Shown piece after piece: positions 45,223 through 55,850 of a stretch of 64,000 bases of DNA. This DNA comes from Symbiodinium kawagutii (lineage: Eukaryota; Sar; Dinophyceae; Suessiales; Symbiodiniaceae), in NCBI GenBank assembly GCA_009767595.1, contig VSDK01024184.1:1-64000 (forward strand), written 5' to 3'. Positions within the stretch are counted from its first letter, which is position 1; the number at the start of each line of letters is the position of its first letter. Made by a program: the position numbers and the translations under genes. The notes under the pieces are model-generated. The model was not told the DNA's origin and searched no databases. It was given only the letters and a program-made list of their open reading frames with translations.

Positions 45223-45354
45223 TGTAAATTCTTGCGGATGGCGGCATGGTTGCAGCGCCCATCCAAACTCATCATCTTCGAGCAGATCTGTGAGTCCAAC
45301 AACGGGAAGTGGCGAACTGGACGCTGCCAAGGCTCGTTCAGCAATTGGCGGCAG
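45223..45354 (+). CDS. Plus-strand gene, exon c
   Basis: GCCTTAG acceptor, 132 nt in frame: CKFLRMAAWLQRPSKLIIFE, QICESNNGKWRTGRCQGSFS, NWRQ; GTCTCT donor. Third positions are strongly G/C. Phase 0 joins exon d. Not recognised. Confidence 0.6.
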
Positions 45355-45648
45355 GTCTCTGCATCTTCCTTCACCTTAAGCTGCGACGTGTGAAAACGTG
45401 TGGCTGGCTGGTTGGTGGCCCAGTGATGTCAATGAAGGGTGAGCGTTTTGTTGTACATCAAACATACTTGGTTCGTGCACGGAGACAGCTTCATGGTCCA
45501 TAACATACTAATGATCATCGACGTCATCATTATCATCATGATTGCCATGACCACCACCAACATCATTGCCATCATCGCCGTCATCGCCATCATTGCCATC
45601 ATCGCCATCATTCTGATTGTCCACCAAATCTCTGATCAACGTTTGAAG

Positions 45649-45740
45649 AATTACGCCCTTCCCCCTGGAATGCAACCTGGGATCTACTGCCTGAAGGAGT
45701 CTGGAATACCTGGGCGGCGCAATGGCGTCCTGCTTGCCAG
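45649..45740 (+). CDS. Plus-strand gene, exon d
   Basis: GTTTGAAG acceptor, NYALPPGMQPGIYCLKESGI then PGRRNGVLLA, GTTGGC donor. The minus-strand frame over the same bases is also open but lacks a matching acceptor and donor pair. Confidence 0.55.
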
Positions 45741-45854
45741 GTTGGCAAAGTAGTTGGAAATGACAAGGAAGACCAGGAACGATTGTTGTGATACGTCCAA
45801 CAGCAAAGAACGAAAATGATATGATGAGTTTATGATAAGGACAGCAACGACAAG

Positions 45855-46035
45855 AAGAAGAAGAAGAAGGAGAAGAAGCAACAAACACCCAACAACAACG
45901 ACAAGAACAACGACAACAACAACAACAAAAAACAAGAAGAAGAGCAGCAACGAAAGCAACGGCTCCAATGAGTACCACAATGACAAGCACCACCAGCACA
46001 ACAGCAGAAGCTACAACGAGTGCAGCAATGATAGC
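45855..46035. repeat. Imperfect AAC/AAG triplet-rich tract
   Basis: GAAGAAGAAG, CAACAACAA and related triplets. Poly-Thr, Leu or Val frames over it are artefacts. Confidence 0.8.
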
Positions 46036-46821
46036 AACAAAAACCGCAAAATAGAAGAACGGAAACAACAGCATGAAGAGCAGTGCCCAAGTGTCAAATC
46101 ATGCCAAATCCAATCTGTGGGTCACGATAGGTTGTCCATAAAGGGTGTAATTTCACCGTTAGTACGGGAATATCTAAGCGGTATGGGTTTCGCCGTCAAA
46201 TTGTGTGTTACCCCCGTTTCTACCTTGTCAGGGATCCGTATCTGCGGAGATATCCTTATTATTCACTGAATGCTGATACAGGATGCATCAAACCTCCAGT
46301 ATACCCTGGCTGAGGAATACCCACAAGGAAAGACCAGAACACAGAGTAAATTGCCAGAGCCCAATGCCATTAATGAGGAACGTGACTTAATTATACTTAA
46401 TTTGTATTACTATTCGGATTTTCCATCATCGGATTGAAGCATTGCGCGAACAACTGGGGGTAGAGCCTCCTGCTCAGTGTGGTTCACAGTCCTTTTTGGG
46501 TCTACCACCCTTGGAGACAGATACGTAGTTCAAAACTTTATCGCATTTGTTGGGAGCACAAAAATAATGATCTTCAGCGTAACACAGCTCAAATCCATTC
46601 CGCCTTGTGACTCCCCCGGCCCTATGAAATTGTAGAGATTCTGAACAGGCTTTCTGGCAACAACAATTTCCAAGGTCAATTAACAGCAACTTGGTCAATT
46701 CATCGCTAGCTACAGGCGATTTCCATTGGTGAATTTGTACTTGGCTATAGCTATAGCTGGGATTTCCTTGCTATCAACAGCTGCTGTGGGATTTCCAGCT
46801 GGTCCCACTTAAGTCATCCAG

Positions 46822-46923
46822 CTGTCCATGGGAACGAGCTGCGTCTGAAAATGGATCTCTCGTTGAAGATTCTCCTCGGCACCATGGGCGTGCGCTGACA
46901 ATGTTTGCTATGACCATCCGGCG
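46822..46923 (+). CDS. Plus-strand gene, tentative exon e
   Basis: ATCCAG acceptor; in the phase left by exon d it reads CPWERAASENGSLVEDSPRH then HGRALTMFAMTIR, with a GTTATG donor. Confidence 0.4.
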
Positions 46924-47121
46924 GTTATGCGTTTCTACTACAGTTGAAGGGTATTAGTGATGGCCAATAGTAGTTCATTATTATTGTTGATGAATGATGA
47001 CGACTTCCTGTAATTCCGCAGTGATCGGATGTTTTTTGGGTAATGTTAACGGCTCATGATGGTTGATGGTGCTTCATTTTGAAAAAGCAGAGAACGAAAA
47101 AGAAATATGACGATCAAGATG

Positions 47122-47232
47122 GGGGGGTTCTGAAAATGCGAGTACCCCTCAAATGGTTGGTTTCGGTTTATTGCTATGGATTGTTGATACTGGGATTTGA
47201 GGGTACCCCTATCTTACATTGAACTGTTCCTT
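47122..47232. mobile_element. MITE family A, degenerate copy
   Basis: GGGGTTCTGAAAATGCGAGT, ACCCCTCAAATGGTTGG, then GATTTGAGGGTACCCCTATC. Terminal arms have diverged. Confidence 0.6.
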
Positions 47233-47239
47233 TGAGAGG

Positions 47240-48464
47240 GCCCAGGGCAGGATATCATCTAATTGCTCATCTCAGGCGGTACAGTAGCTAGATTTGTCCA
47301 CGGTGCCACTGGCATTTAGCACTGGTTACAGTAATAGTCGTTGATGATGCTTCATGATTGAGATACAGCAAGTATATCTATGGCTAGCAATGGTTACTTG
47401 ATGGATGGTAGTGGTAACAGTTGCAAGATGCCTCAGTCTTTTCGCTTCGAGACCCATACATGCTACGGCTCCAAGTCTCGAGCTGTTCCTGAGGAAAGTC
47501 AGGTATCACATCCTCAGAGCGCTGGTCGTCAACGGAATGTGGTGGTCGCTATAACCAGGATATCACCCCACAGCCAACAATAACAGAGGTGTCGCAGTGA
47601 GCCACAACAAACATTTGATCAATCATCAGGTGCTGATTAAGAACAACAACAACAACAAGAAGAAGAAGAAGGACTGATATCAATCACTTGACCAGGATAG
47701 TCAGCAACTATGAGTGGTGGAATATCACTTCTAGGTAAACAACGACCATCAGAAACCAACCATCCTTGTGGCTGTGCCAATGGCGGCACTCCACAAGCAT
47801 ACCAAAGCGATCAAAGATGCTACCTATCACATTACAACACTCATAGATTCTCAAATATGAAATCTTTATCTATGAATGAATGTACCAGTGTTGTAATGGA
47901 ATGAGCCGAACATCGCAATGAGAAGTGATGGAACAACCATGGAAACCAACGAGAGCAAGCAGCCAGGCAACCAACGAGATGGTCCTAAGCCACCCAGCCG
48001 AAGCACGACTACGTAGTCATGGATGGCCCACATCGACCAAAGCAACGGGAAACAACATGGAGTGACGACAAGTAGTTGTGGTTAATGGTTATGGTTCATA
48101 GCCATGAAGCCAATGGGTAGTGGTTGATGGATGCTAATGGCCTAAAAATGTCAAGAGGTGAAGTCCAAGTTGTAAATCACCACATGGAACGACAATCGGT
48201 TTCCTGTCCAGACTACGAGACTCGCGATTTTGTGCCGGAGACTCGGTAGTTACTTTGCATCAACTCTTCGGGTGGGACTTTCAAACAGCTGGGCAATTTT
48301 CACAAAGATGCTCCTGAGCAATCTGCTTCAAAATGGTCGAAACAAGACACATGGTTCTACAAACAGAATACATGAATGGCTTTACAAATGCCACACTCTG
48401 AACTAAACATATCTAGTAACAACCATTTCTAGTAATAAACCAACCTATCTGTCCCACATCATAC
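47240..48464. other. No gene recognised
   Basis: Unique DNA with CAA/GAA triplets near 47643-47675 and GGTTAATGG motifs near 48070-48130. Confidence 0.5.
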
Positions 48465-48623
48465 CTGCAACTTGTTGAGCCTCTCCAAGCACCTCATCCC
48501 TCGAAACTGGCATCCCTGGTATCCGCGGAAGGCCAGCTGCGGCTGAGGAACCCAAAGATGCGAAAAGCCCAGCAAGAAGACTTCCTGTAGGAACCCGGGG
48601 CAGTCCATAAATCAGCGAGTTTC
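48465..48623 (-). CDS. Second membrane protein, downstream exon
   Basis: CAACTAG acceptor, NSLIYGLPRVPTGSLLAGLF, ASLGSSAAAGLPRIPGMPVS, RDEVLGEAQQVA; GTATGA donor. Phase matches the exon at 48857. Not recognised. Confidence 0.65.
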
Positions 48624-51600
48624 CTAGTTGCTTCGTAGTGGGTCATGAATGGCAATGGTGATCGCTGAAGGCTAAATGGTTAAACTGATTGTAGTTGCAG
48701 TTGGGTTGAAATTCATCGTAATTAGTTGGTTAAGCGATCACCATTGTAGTTTGATGGTCCATGGTTGATGATCATGGTTAAGGGTCATTTCAGATGGTTG
48801 CCGATGCTGAACGCCTGGTGGTTCAGCATGGGGGTGCTTGCACTTGTGGTGCTCACCCCCCTGGCTGGACCACCGCCAAGCGTCCGCTTGTTTGGGATTC
48901 AAGAAGCCCGACTTGTCCTGAGCGCGACATGATTTGAGCATGCAAAAACCAGCAGTTCATGGTGGTTATTTCATGGTTAATGATATGGATGATGGTTAAT
49001 AATAGTTCATAGTGGTTATATAATGGTTCCATATTGGTGAACTACATGCAATGATTATGGCAAATGATGTATCAACCAGTATTGCAACAATAGTGGTTGA
49101 TAGATATTGTTGTTATTGGTTACGTTGATATTATATGATATGGTTACAGGATGATAACTTGTAATCAACAATAATGGGTGATTATGGTTGGTAAAGCTAG
49201 ATCCAGCTGCTGGTAACACTTTATTTGACGGCAAATCGCCAATTATTTCTGTTTAAGTTGGGAGTGGTTTATAGATACGGATCTACTATTAGAGTGACCA
49301 TGTCAGGATTCTCGGTTTCTGATCCCATCAGAGATCCAGCGAAAAGAAACTCAACCACTGATGCCATAGCTGCTGGGCGCAGCTATGGCCAAATGTCAGG
49401 TGTGCTGTGTTTGAGTAAGCCAAGCGCAAGGCACCCAAGCGCTTCCAACGGATGGAAACTTGAGCAACTCCTGGGCTGCATTGGTTCCTAGGATTCCAAG
49501 TACCGGCCCAAGAATGTCCGATCTTCCCAGCAAATTCACCCAGTTGATGACAGCCCCAGGCCGCCATCCTTAGCTTCCGAGCATCCCGATCAGCAACAAA
49601 GAAGAGGCCCACGGATGAACTGACAGCTTGAACCTTTCCCTGATGCTCCAGCGCCACCAACAACTCGTGCGTCGCTTGCGCGTCGTTGTCCAACTGACCA
49701 CGCACCTTCGCCAAGGACATGTTGATATGACTCCTGGGCACGCGGCAAAGAAAACCGCATCACAGGTGGGTTCGATTCGTTGCAGGTCAGTCTTTCTTGC
49801 ACTCACCGAGGTGCTTACCCCCAAACAACTAGTAACTAGTAGGTCAAATGGGCGTGTCCAATGGTGTACACCCAACTTTGGTATTCTCCCCACCAAAACT
49901 GGGATTAACAGCTGGATATCCCATGATCTTTTGCTTGGGTGGAGATGCCTCAAGAGGCTATGGAATGAAACGCTATAGACATGCCTCAGTTCTGACCCTC
50001 ATCTCCAACTAGCGGCCTCTGTTTTCATCAAATCCGCACTTAATCAATCCACATCCCTTGGTTGGACCGTCAGCAGCTGAACTCTTAGGATTCAGCGCTG
50101 GCTATATCCAGGTAGTCAAGGGAGTAATACTTGGATTTTCTCCTGCCTCTCCACCTTGCCTATGCACCCTGCCTATCTGCCCTACCCGTCACCTTTGAAC
50201 TGCTTGATCTCTAGGAACACTGGTTGGCAAGTGGCCAGTGTGTCAGCAGATTGCCAGTGATCACCAGTCGTGATGCACCAGTTTCGTAAGTTCATCTTGG
50301 GCACGGATTCTGGTAGATACAGCTGTAGAAAAATGTTGAGCATATAGGCTACAGTTAAATGGATGGCCAACTTAGAACTCGGGGGGCATCACTTTCGCAT
50401 CAGTAGAATTTCCCCTACCCAGCATCGAACCAAGCTTCAGATCATGAACCTGTTTCTCCAACTTGGTGCTGCTGTCTCGCAGCCTTTGATTTTGGAATCC
50501 AAGCAAGATCACAGACTCCCGCAGATGCCTGGGATGAGCAGCAGAAACCAGAAATGCGGGCTGAGGGTGTTTAAATAGTTATGGGAAGTTCCCAATGCTT
50601 TGGCACACTCGCTATTTGCGGAGAATCTGCGGATCATCTTCCAGAGTAGCGAGAAGAAAGGTCGAGGTGCCATCTGATCCCACTCGGCTTCCCAAATCTG
50701 TGGATCTCTGTGGGTTCTACACTGGTTCCACTGCTTACACCAAAACGCAAAACTTCACCAAGAGATGGTCTCTCTCTGGGCCCTCAACTACAATCAGATC
50801 ACTCTATTTATGGTCCCTCAACTGCAACCAAACAAATGTTTTGGCAAATGCTTTCCACAGGAGTGCAGCGCCCATGGTACCAGAGCTATCCCCCCCTCTA
50901 GGGCAGTCCTGAGGCTGCTGCCCAGTGGCTTAAGGAAGCACGGGTCGGAGCCAACGGTGATTGCCATGCCAGCTGCGGTGATGCATAGCAGAAAGCTTTC
51001 CCATGTCAGCATCCGGTCCCTGGGCCCCGAGGGTATTTCAACAAGGCTGAGACGTACCCCCCCCCAAAAAAATTTGCCAAAAAAACTGCCACATTGAAGA
51101 GTCCGGAACCGTAGAACATCGAATCCTGTTGGAGATTTCCAGTCCAAACAACTTATCCAAGGATCGCTTAACAGTTTAACAACAGCTTTGTAGCAACAAC
51201 TTATCCTGATGGAACTCAGTTCAGGATTGTCCATGGAAGACCTACTGACTTGTGCCTTCCAAGCAGTGCCTTGTGCCCTGGTCAGCCGGCCTTTTCAGCA
51301 AGCCAAGGGTGCCAAAGATGCATCCAACGATGGCCAAAGCCATTAAGCCAAATGCCAAATTTCGCAGGTTCTTCATGAAACAAATGGCCTTAAGATCTTC
51401 CCCACCCCAAGCCGGTAGAAAACACACAAGCTGTTGTGAGTAGCAAAAGAGAACTATTAGTGAAACACAAGGTATTGTATCAAATGATTTTATTGGCAAT
51501 AAGCTTAGTATTGATATTGTGGTTTCAATAGTATCACCAATCAAATTGACGATGCACATGAACTTGTCTATGGTAAGATGCTACACCAAAAAATAGAACT

Positions 51601-52521
51601 TTCAATTCGGAACTTGCCTCTGTCAACTTTTAAAACACTGCCATCTGTAGGACCCCTGGCATGGGCAAATGAAAGTGCTCAAATACTCTGGCCCAGATTC
51701 AGACTGCTTCTGAGCTCTAAATCATGGTAAAGGGACCCGAAAAAAGGTGTCCGCTCAATTATTTGGGTAATCCTGCTAGGCATGGAAGATTTTGCCACTG
51801 CAAACATGTAAATCTTTCAATTTTTTTCTTGATGCAAACACAACACCAGCTGGACGGGTGCAGGTAGATCATCCTGATTAAATCAAAAAATTCCAAGCTT
51901 CTTGACTAAAGTGTCTAGGATTTCCCATTTCTCATCTTAGCAAAGGGGACACTTCCTGCTTTTTGGACCCACCCCTCAGACTTGGAAATTTCACCATGGC
52001 ACGGATGGCTTCTCGAGGACGAAACCCCTGCGTTTCAGCCAGTCTTGGCTTCTCTCCTTGCATCTGGTGCTGCAGCTCTCCAGATCTTCCTCATCGCTAC
52101 TGCTGCTGCTCTCTTCGCTGGACGACATGCTGGCAAGAGGCTCTGAGCCCAAATTGCACTGGGAGATGACTCATGTTGATTTTTGCCAATAGAGATTGAA
52201 ATGGAAAAGTGTCTGTCTGTTTACACATAATTAAACATATGATGACATACGTGTGATTCCGTGTATGCATGGTTTCCCAACTGTTGGGCCGTCGGTTGTG
52301 CATCCTTGACCCTGGTGTTGGATTCAGTCCACCATCGCCATCAACCATCACATCCTGATTCTTCTTCGGACTTCATGGGGTCAGATCTCACCTTCTCTGC
52401 GGCATCTGGCAGCGTCCCAAGAAACTTGAAGAAACTGTTGCTGGGTGTCATGTTCCTCAGCGCTGGGGCGACCCAAGGGCACAGTATTCCAGGGATGTCG
52501 TTGATACCCCTTGGCTCTTGT
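48465..52521 (-). CDS. Second membrane / coiled-coil protein gene, about eight exons
   Basis: Minus-strand exons from 52.5 to 48.4 kb give an acidic Ser-rich N-terminal segment, one or two hydrophobic segments, a coiled coil and conserved-looking soluble parts. Only the pair 48917/48623 was verified for phase; several neighbours disagree, so some exons are missing or misbounded. The order (hydrophobic, then coiled coil) resembles the 37-41 kb gene, but sequences are not obviously alike. Confidence 0.5.
48857..48917 (-). CDS. Second membrane protein, exon
   Basis: CGCTCAG acceptor, DKSGFLNPKQADAWRWSSQG, GTGAGC donor. Confidence 0.65.
49540..49733 (-). CDS. Second membrane protein, 194-nt exon
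   Basis: CGTGCCCAG acceptor, SHINMSLAKVRGQLDNDAQA, THELLVALEHQGKVQAVSSS, VGLFFVADRDARKLRMAAWG, GTGAAT donor. Helical; not recognised. Confidence 0.65.
50419..50528 (-). CDS. Second membrane protein, coiled-coil exon
   Basis: ATCCCAG acceptor, HLRESVILLGFQNQRLRDSS then TKLEKQVHDLKLGSML, GTAGGG donor. Confidence 0.65.
50880..51025 (-). CDS. Second membrane protein, hydrophobic exon
   Basis: GGGCCCAG acceptor, DRMLTWESFLLCITAAGMAI, TVGSDPCFLKPLGSSLRTAL. Exact donor not fixed. Confidence 0.55.
51277..51430 (-). CDS. Second membrane protein, transmembrane exon
   Basis: CACAACAG acceptor, LVCFLPAWGGEDLKAICFMK, NLRNLAFGLMALAIVGCIFG, TLGLLKRPADQ; likely GC donor (GCACAA). Confidence 0.65.
51995..52142 (-). 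CDS. Second membrane protein, acidic Ser-rich exon
   Basis: GCTCAG acceptor, then PLAS-MSSSEESSSSSDEEDL, ESCSTRCKERSQDWLKRRGF, VLEKPSVP; GTGAAA donor. The ATG at 52126-52128 could be the start codon of this gene, or the exon may be internal. Ser-Glu-Glu runs suit casein kinase 2 sites. Confidence 0.6.
52392..52521 (-). CDS. Candidate exon (FFKFL), strand not certain
   Basis: Minus: CTGCAAAG acceptor, QEPRGINDIPGILCPWVAPA, LRNMTPSNSFFKFLGTLPDA, AEK, GTGAGA donor. The SFFKFL part faintly resembles the ceramidase FFRFL exon. The plus strand is also open and looks signal-peptide-like (LKKLLLGVMFLSAGATQGHS). Confidence 0.45.
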
Positions 52522-52684
52522 CTTTGCAGGCTGGAGAGGCATTGGTTCAAACATGAGACGCCGACCTTTTCGGGGATTTCGTGTATCATGTGTATCCAAA
52601 ACCTACAAATGAAGCGGTACCTGAAAGCTTGACAGGCAAAAAGCTATGATTTGGTGAAGTTTCATAAAAGTGTTTGATACATCC

Positions 52685-52710
52685 ATCTATCTGTCGATCT
52701 GTCCGTCCAT

Positions 52711-52746
<36 letters not shown>

Positions 52747-52845
52747 CCGTCCATCCATCCATCCATCCATCCATCCTCCGTCCATCCATCCGTCCATCCA
52801 TCCATCCATCCATCCATCCATCCATCCATCCATCTATTTATCTCC
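52685..52845. repeat. (CATC)n microsatellite
   Basis: About 160 bp of CATC/CGTC tetramers. Pro-Ser-Ile-His or Met-Asp-Gly-Trp frames are artefacts. Confidence 0.95.
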
Positions 52846-53213
52846 CAGTCAATGCATTTTCAGTCAATCTATCAACGCATGGATTGTCTATCGTTGTATT
52901 TGATGAATGGCTATCATGGATCGAGCTATTATCAATATTAGCAAACTAATGGATCATACTGACCAAGTCATTGGTTCATATCTACAATAACCAAATCATT
53001 GGTCAATAACTACTAGATTGGGATTGGTAAAACCATGAGAATTGGTCAACTAGATTTGCCAACCATTATTAGCTCATGCCTATTGTTGGCCAACCTAATA
53101 TTACGGCAAGACTCCATGGTTTGCCCGGATGCACAAGACCTGCCCAGAAGTTAGTCTTGTCAACTGCTCAAAACCCTGCGCAAGACCGTTGTTTTGCAAC
53201 TCTGAGAATCAAG

Positions 53214-53326
53214 AAGCCCTAAGCCCTAAACCCTAAAACACCAAAGCCCTAACCGTAAACCCTAAACCCTAAAACCCTAAACCCCTAAGCCCTAACACCA
53301 AAACCCTAAAACCCTAACCCCTAAAT
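53214..53326. repeat. Interstitial telomere-like repeat (CCCTAAA)n, degenerate
   Basis: About 14 units of CCCTAAA, CCCTAAAA, CCCCTAA and CCCTAACACC. Dinoflagellate telomeres use TTTAGGG, so this is the C-strand orientation inside a scaffold. Confidence 0.9.
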
Positions 53327-53385
53327 CACTGCGTAAAGCCAGTGTTTCTCACAACAAACATTTGTTGGTTGATTCACTGCTACAG

Positions 53386-53414
53386 CCGTGGTTTGCCCTC
53401 TGGGCAAACCACGG
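53386..53414. repeat. Perfect 13-bp hairpin
   Basis: CCGTGGTTTGCCC, a 3-nt TCT loop, then GGGCAAACCACGG. It lies 60 bp from the telomere-like block. Confidence 0.9.
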
Positions 53415-53590
53415 CGTCTGCGCGCAATATTAGCCAGTAACTAATAGCTATTGTTAATTCACCTATCATTAGCAAAATCATTAGCTAAATGAACTAGCTA
53501 TGATTACAATTATTACAGTAACTTTTGGTTTTTGTCTAACCAACTCCCGTCCCCATCATTTCACTGTCGATGTCCACGGGGAAAGCACCA

Positions 53591-53747
53591 CTGGTCACGA
53601 TCGCCAAGCTGCTGCGAAAACTCGTTGATCCCGCTGGGACCGTCCGTGGTACCCGCGGCAAAGGAGGATCCCAGGGTCGGTTTGCAGGTTTGCACCTCGT
53701 CAGTGAAGTCGGGATCATCAATTGCAACCAACATTCGCATCCAACAT
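53591..53747 (-). CDS. Orphan neutral ceramidase exon: S-F-A-A-G-T-T-D-G-P
   Basis: Minus strand reads VAIDDPDFTDEVQTCKPTLG, SSFAAGTTDGPSGINEFSQQ, LG. The family has T-C-x-P-A-x-G-x-S-F-A-A-G-T-T-D-G-P-G ... Q-G. This segment belongs directly before the exon at 32451: ending at a GA donor after LG joins it in phase 0. It is 21 kb upstream with other genes and an assembly gap between. The acceptor CAGCCAG is at the very end of a MITE family B copy. Confidence 0.85.
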
Positions 53748-53749
53748 CT

Positions 53750-53866
53750 GGCTGTGGGTCAAAACCCCATACCCCTGGTTCCCCTATCATTAACCATTGT
53801 TTTCCCTATGGTTTTGTTGGTTATCATCCCTCATTCTTACTGGTTAATTAATATTGACCCGTAGCC
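53750..53866. mobile_element. MITE family B, copy 3 (117 bp)
   Basis: GGCTGTGGGTCAAAACCCCA ... TTGACCCGTAGCC, flanked by ATCT at 53746-53749 and 53867-53870. In minus orientation its end plus target duplication supply the AG before the exon at 53747. Confidence 0.9.
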
Positions 53867-53870
53867 ATCT

Positions 53871-54718
53871 TCCAACAACCAAGAAGAAGTAACAAAGAAG
53901 CGGATAACCAAGAGTTTGTGTATGGATAACGAATATGCCAATAATAGATTTACCCAACAACCAAGAGTTTGGGTATGTGCCAAGCCCTCGGGTAACCAAT
54001 AAGCCAGGCACCCAAATACCAACAGCAATCAAGAACAACAATAGCAACAGCAATCAACTATGTAAACATCTAGCAAGAAAAGAAGATCACAAATTTTCAA
54101 AAACTGTTGATGGCTGATGGTGGTCACAGTCATTGCTGTGAGTGGTTGGTGGACTCACAACATCTGCGTGTTCGGCAATCGAGTAACCAAAAAATGCTCT
54201 CCCCGCTGATTCAAAGGTACCCTCAGTTCAAAAATAAGGATCCAATTACAACGACAATGGAAGAGATGAGGTACCTTCAACTTGATAGAGAGGATTCTGT
54301 TGCGTAAGTCGCTGTGGAAATATTCAAACACTGTGCAAATCCTCATTCCAGCGTCAATATGGTTCTTTCACCTCACGGACCTATAAGCATCTGCATACTC
54401 TACACTGTCTGCACGTAGGTGTGCACATCCGAAACAAAAAAAACTCATACCCTTGATGTGAAGTGCTATCTGGCAAGTTCCCCTGGCAAAGTTGGGATGA
54501 AAACAGTCAAGTTCAGATCTCACTCACGTTGCGAGAATGTGAACCACGATCAGAATGTCTGAATCACCAGTTGAAAAAAGTAGTTATACCAAAAATGATG
54601 ATAAATTAAGTCAGATTAGCAACAAGAAGTTGAATAAGTGACATCGCCCACGGATATTTTTGCTTGGCCACTTCAGGTCCTCTCACCATCATGTATCATT
54701 GTGTAGTAATCTGACATA
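53871..54718. other. No gene recognised
   Basis: Two related direct repeats AACCAAGAGTTTG(G/T)GTATG at about 53906 and 53959; otherwise unique DNA without splice-bounded frames. Confidence 0.5.
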
Positions 54719-54810
54719 GTGGTTTCTGGAAATAGGCAACCGCCCAAAATGGTTGGTTTATAGTAGATTAAGAATGGATGATTTGGGGGTACCCCTATTT
54801 TGAGAAGCAG
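54719..54810. mobile_element. MITE family A copy in a longer direct repeat
   Basis: GTGGTTTCTGGAAATAGG ... GGGGGTACCCCTATTTTGAG. Flanked by TGTAGTAATCTGACATA and TGTAATAATCTGATATA, a 17-bp direct repeat with two differences. Confidence 0.65.
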
Positions 54811-55403
54811 TCATGTAATAATCTGATATATCATCAACCCTTGTCACCAACTATTTGGGTTTCCTTGTTCTCAAGAACCATCCAGGCCTTTGAACCATAG
54901 TTCACAATCATCCGTCAAACCCTCATGAACCTTGTCGAACCGCCATGAACCAGTGCAAAGCTCTGCACACCACTATGTCACAACTTACCCTTTTCATCCA
55001 TGATCAAAGTAATTCTAAACCCCTCAATGAACTTTGAACTTCATGGGCTGGTCACCGTCCTGTCATGGGTTCAAGAACAGCGGATGCACGGACTGGAGCA
55101 GCACGGAAATGAATAATCGCATTGATCGTGGTGGAGAAGGGTTTCTCATGGTTGTGACGGATACTCGCGATAAAATTGTTTTTCATGCTACCAACAGCCA
55201 TCGCTGATTCACAATGAATTCTCGATTGTGAATCAGCTAATCCACAAGATACAAAATTGCACAGATGAACTAATCCACAGTGGATCTATCATGATAATTC
55301 ATCAGTTCACAATGGTGAATGGCGCAGAGGCTCAGCTGGTCTGATGTTTCACGAAAATCATGTCCTACTGCTGCTTCAACCAGGAAATACCAGACACTGT
55401 CCA
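54811..55403. other. No gene recognised
   Basis: GAACCAT / AATTCAT-rich intronic-type DNA; a short frame HFRAAPVRASAVLEPMTG near 55.1 kb is not splice-bounded. Confidence 0.5.
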
Positions 55404-55850
55404 CAGAAAACAAGACTTACTATTGAGGTTTAGGGTAGTTGGGTAAAGATTTGAATGTCAACTTAGGAGCTCAACCAAAGAAAGTCCCCAAATAGCTTGA
55501 AGTTTGTCTGTCTTGATCCATGCTCGACAGTGCATGGAAAGGCAGGTTCATAGATGGCCCATCCACCCATGTACTCCTGGCCATGTCATCACAGTCCATG
55601 TCATGGAAACCCTCCTTCAGTCAGTGAAGATTCCCAAAAAAAGGAATGGTAAAAATCCCCAACAAACCAAATACCCGTGAATAACAATGATCAACTATTC
55701 TTGTTGCACGCCATCTCCTATATTCGACCGTCGTTGGTCATTAGCAATCATAATTCTATCACTGTGATCATCATAATCTATCATTATCATTATGATAAGC
55801 ATAATCTATCATCATCATAATCATCATCACCACTCAACCGTCATCATCTA
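55404..55850 (+). repeat. Left copy of a ~447-bp direct duplication
   Basis: From CAGAAAACAAGACTTACTAT to the CATCATCTACC start of the satellite. It matches 62001-62448 with about ten small differences. Confidence 0.95.

Noticed and set aside
53855..53880. Dinoflagellate spliced-leader relic (CCGTAGCCAT...)
   Set aside because: The match is only about 10 bp and coincides with the conserved end of MITE family B. A 7-bp GGCTCAA match upstream of the ORF at 4678 is equally weak.
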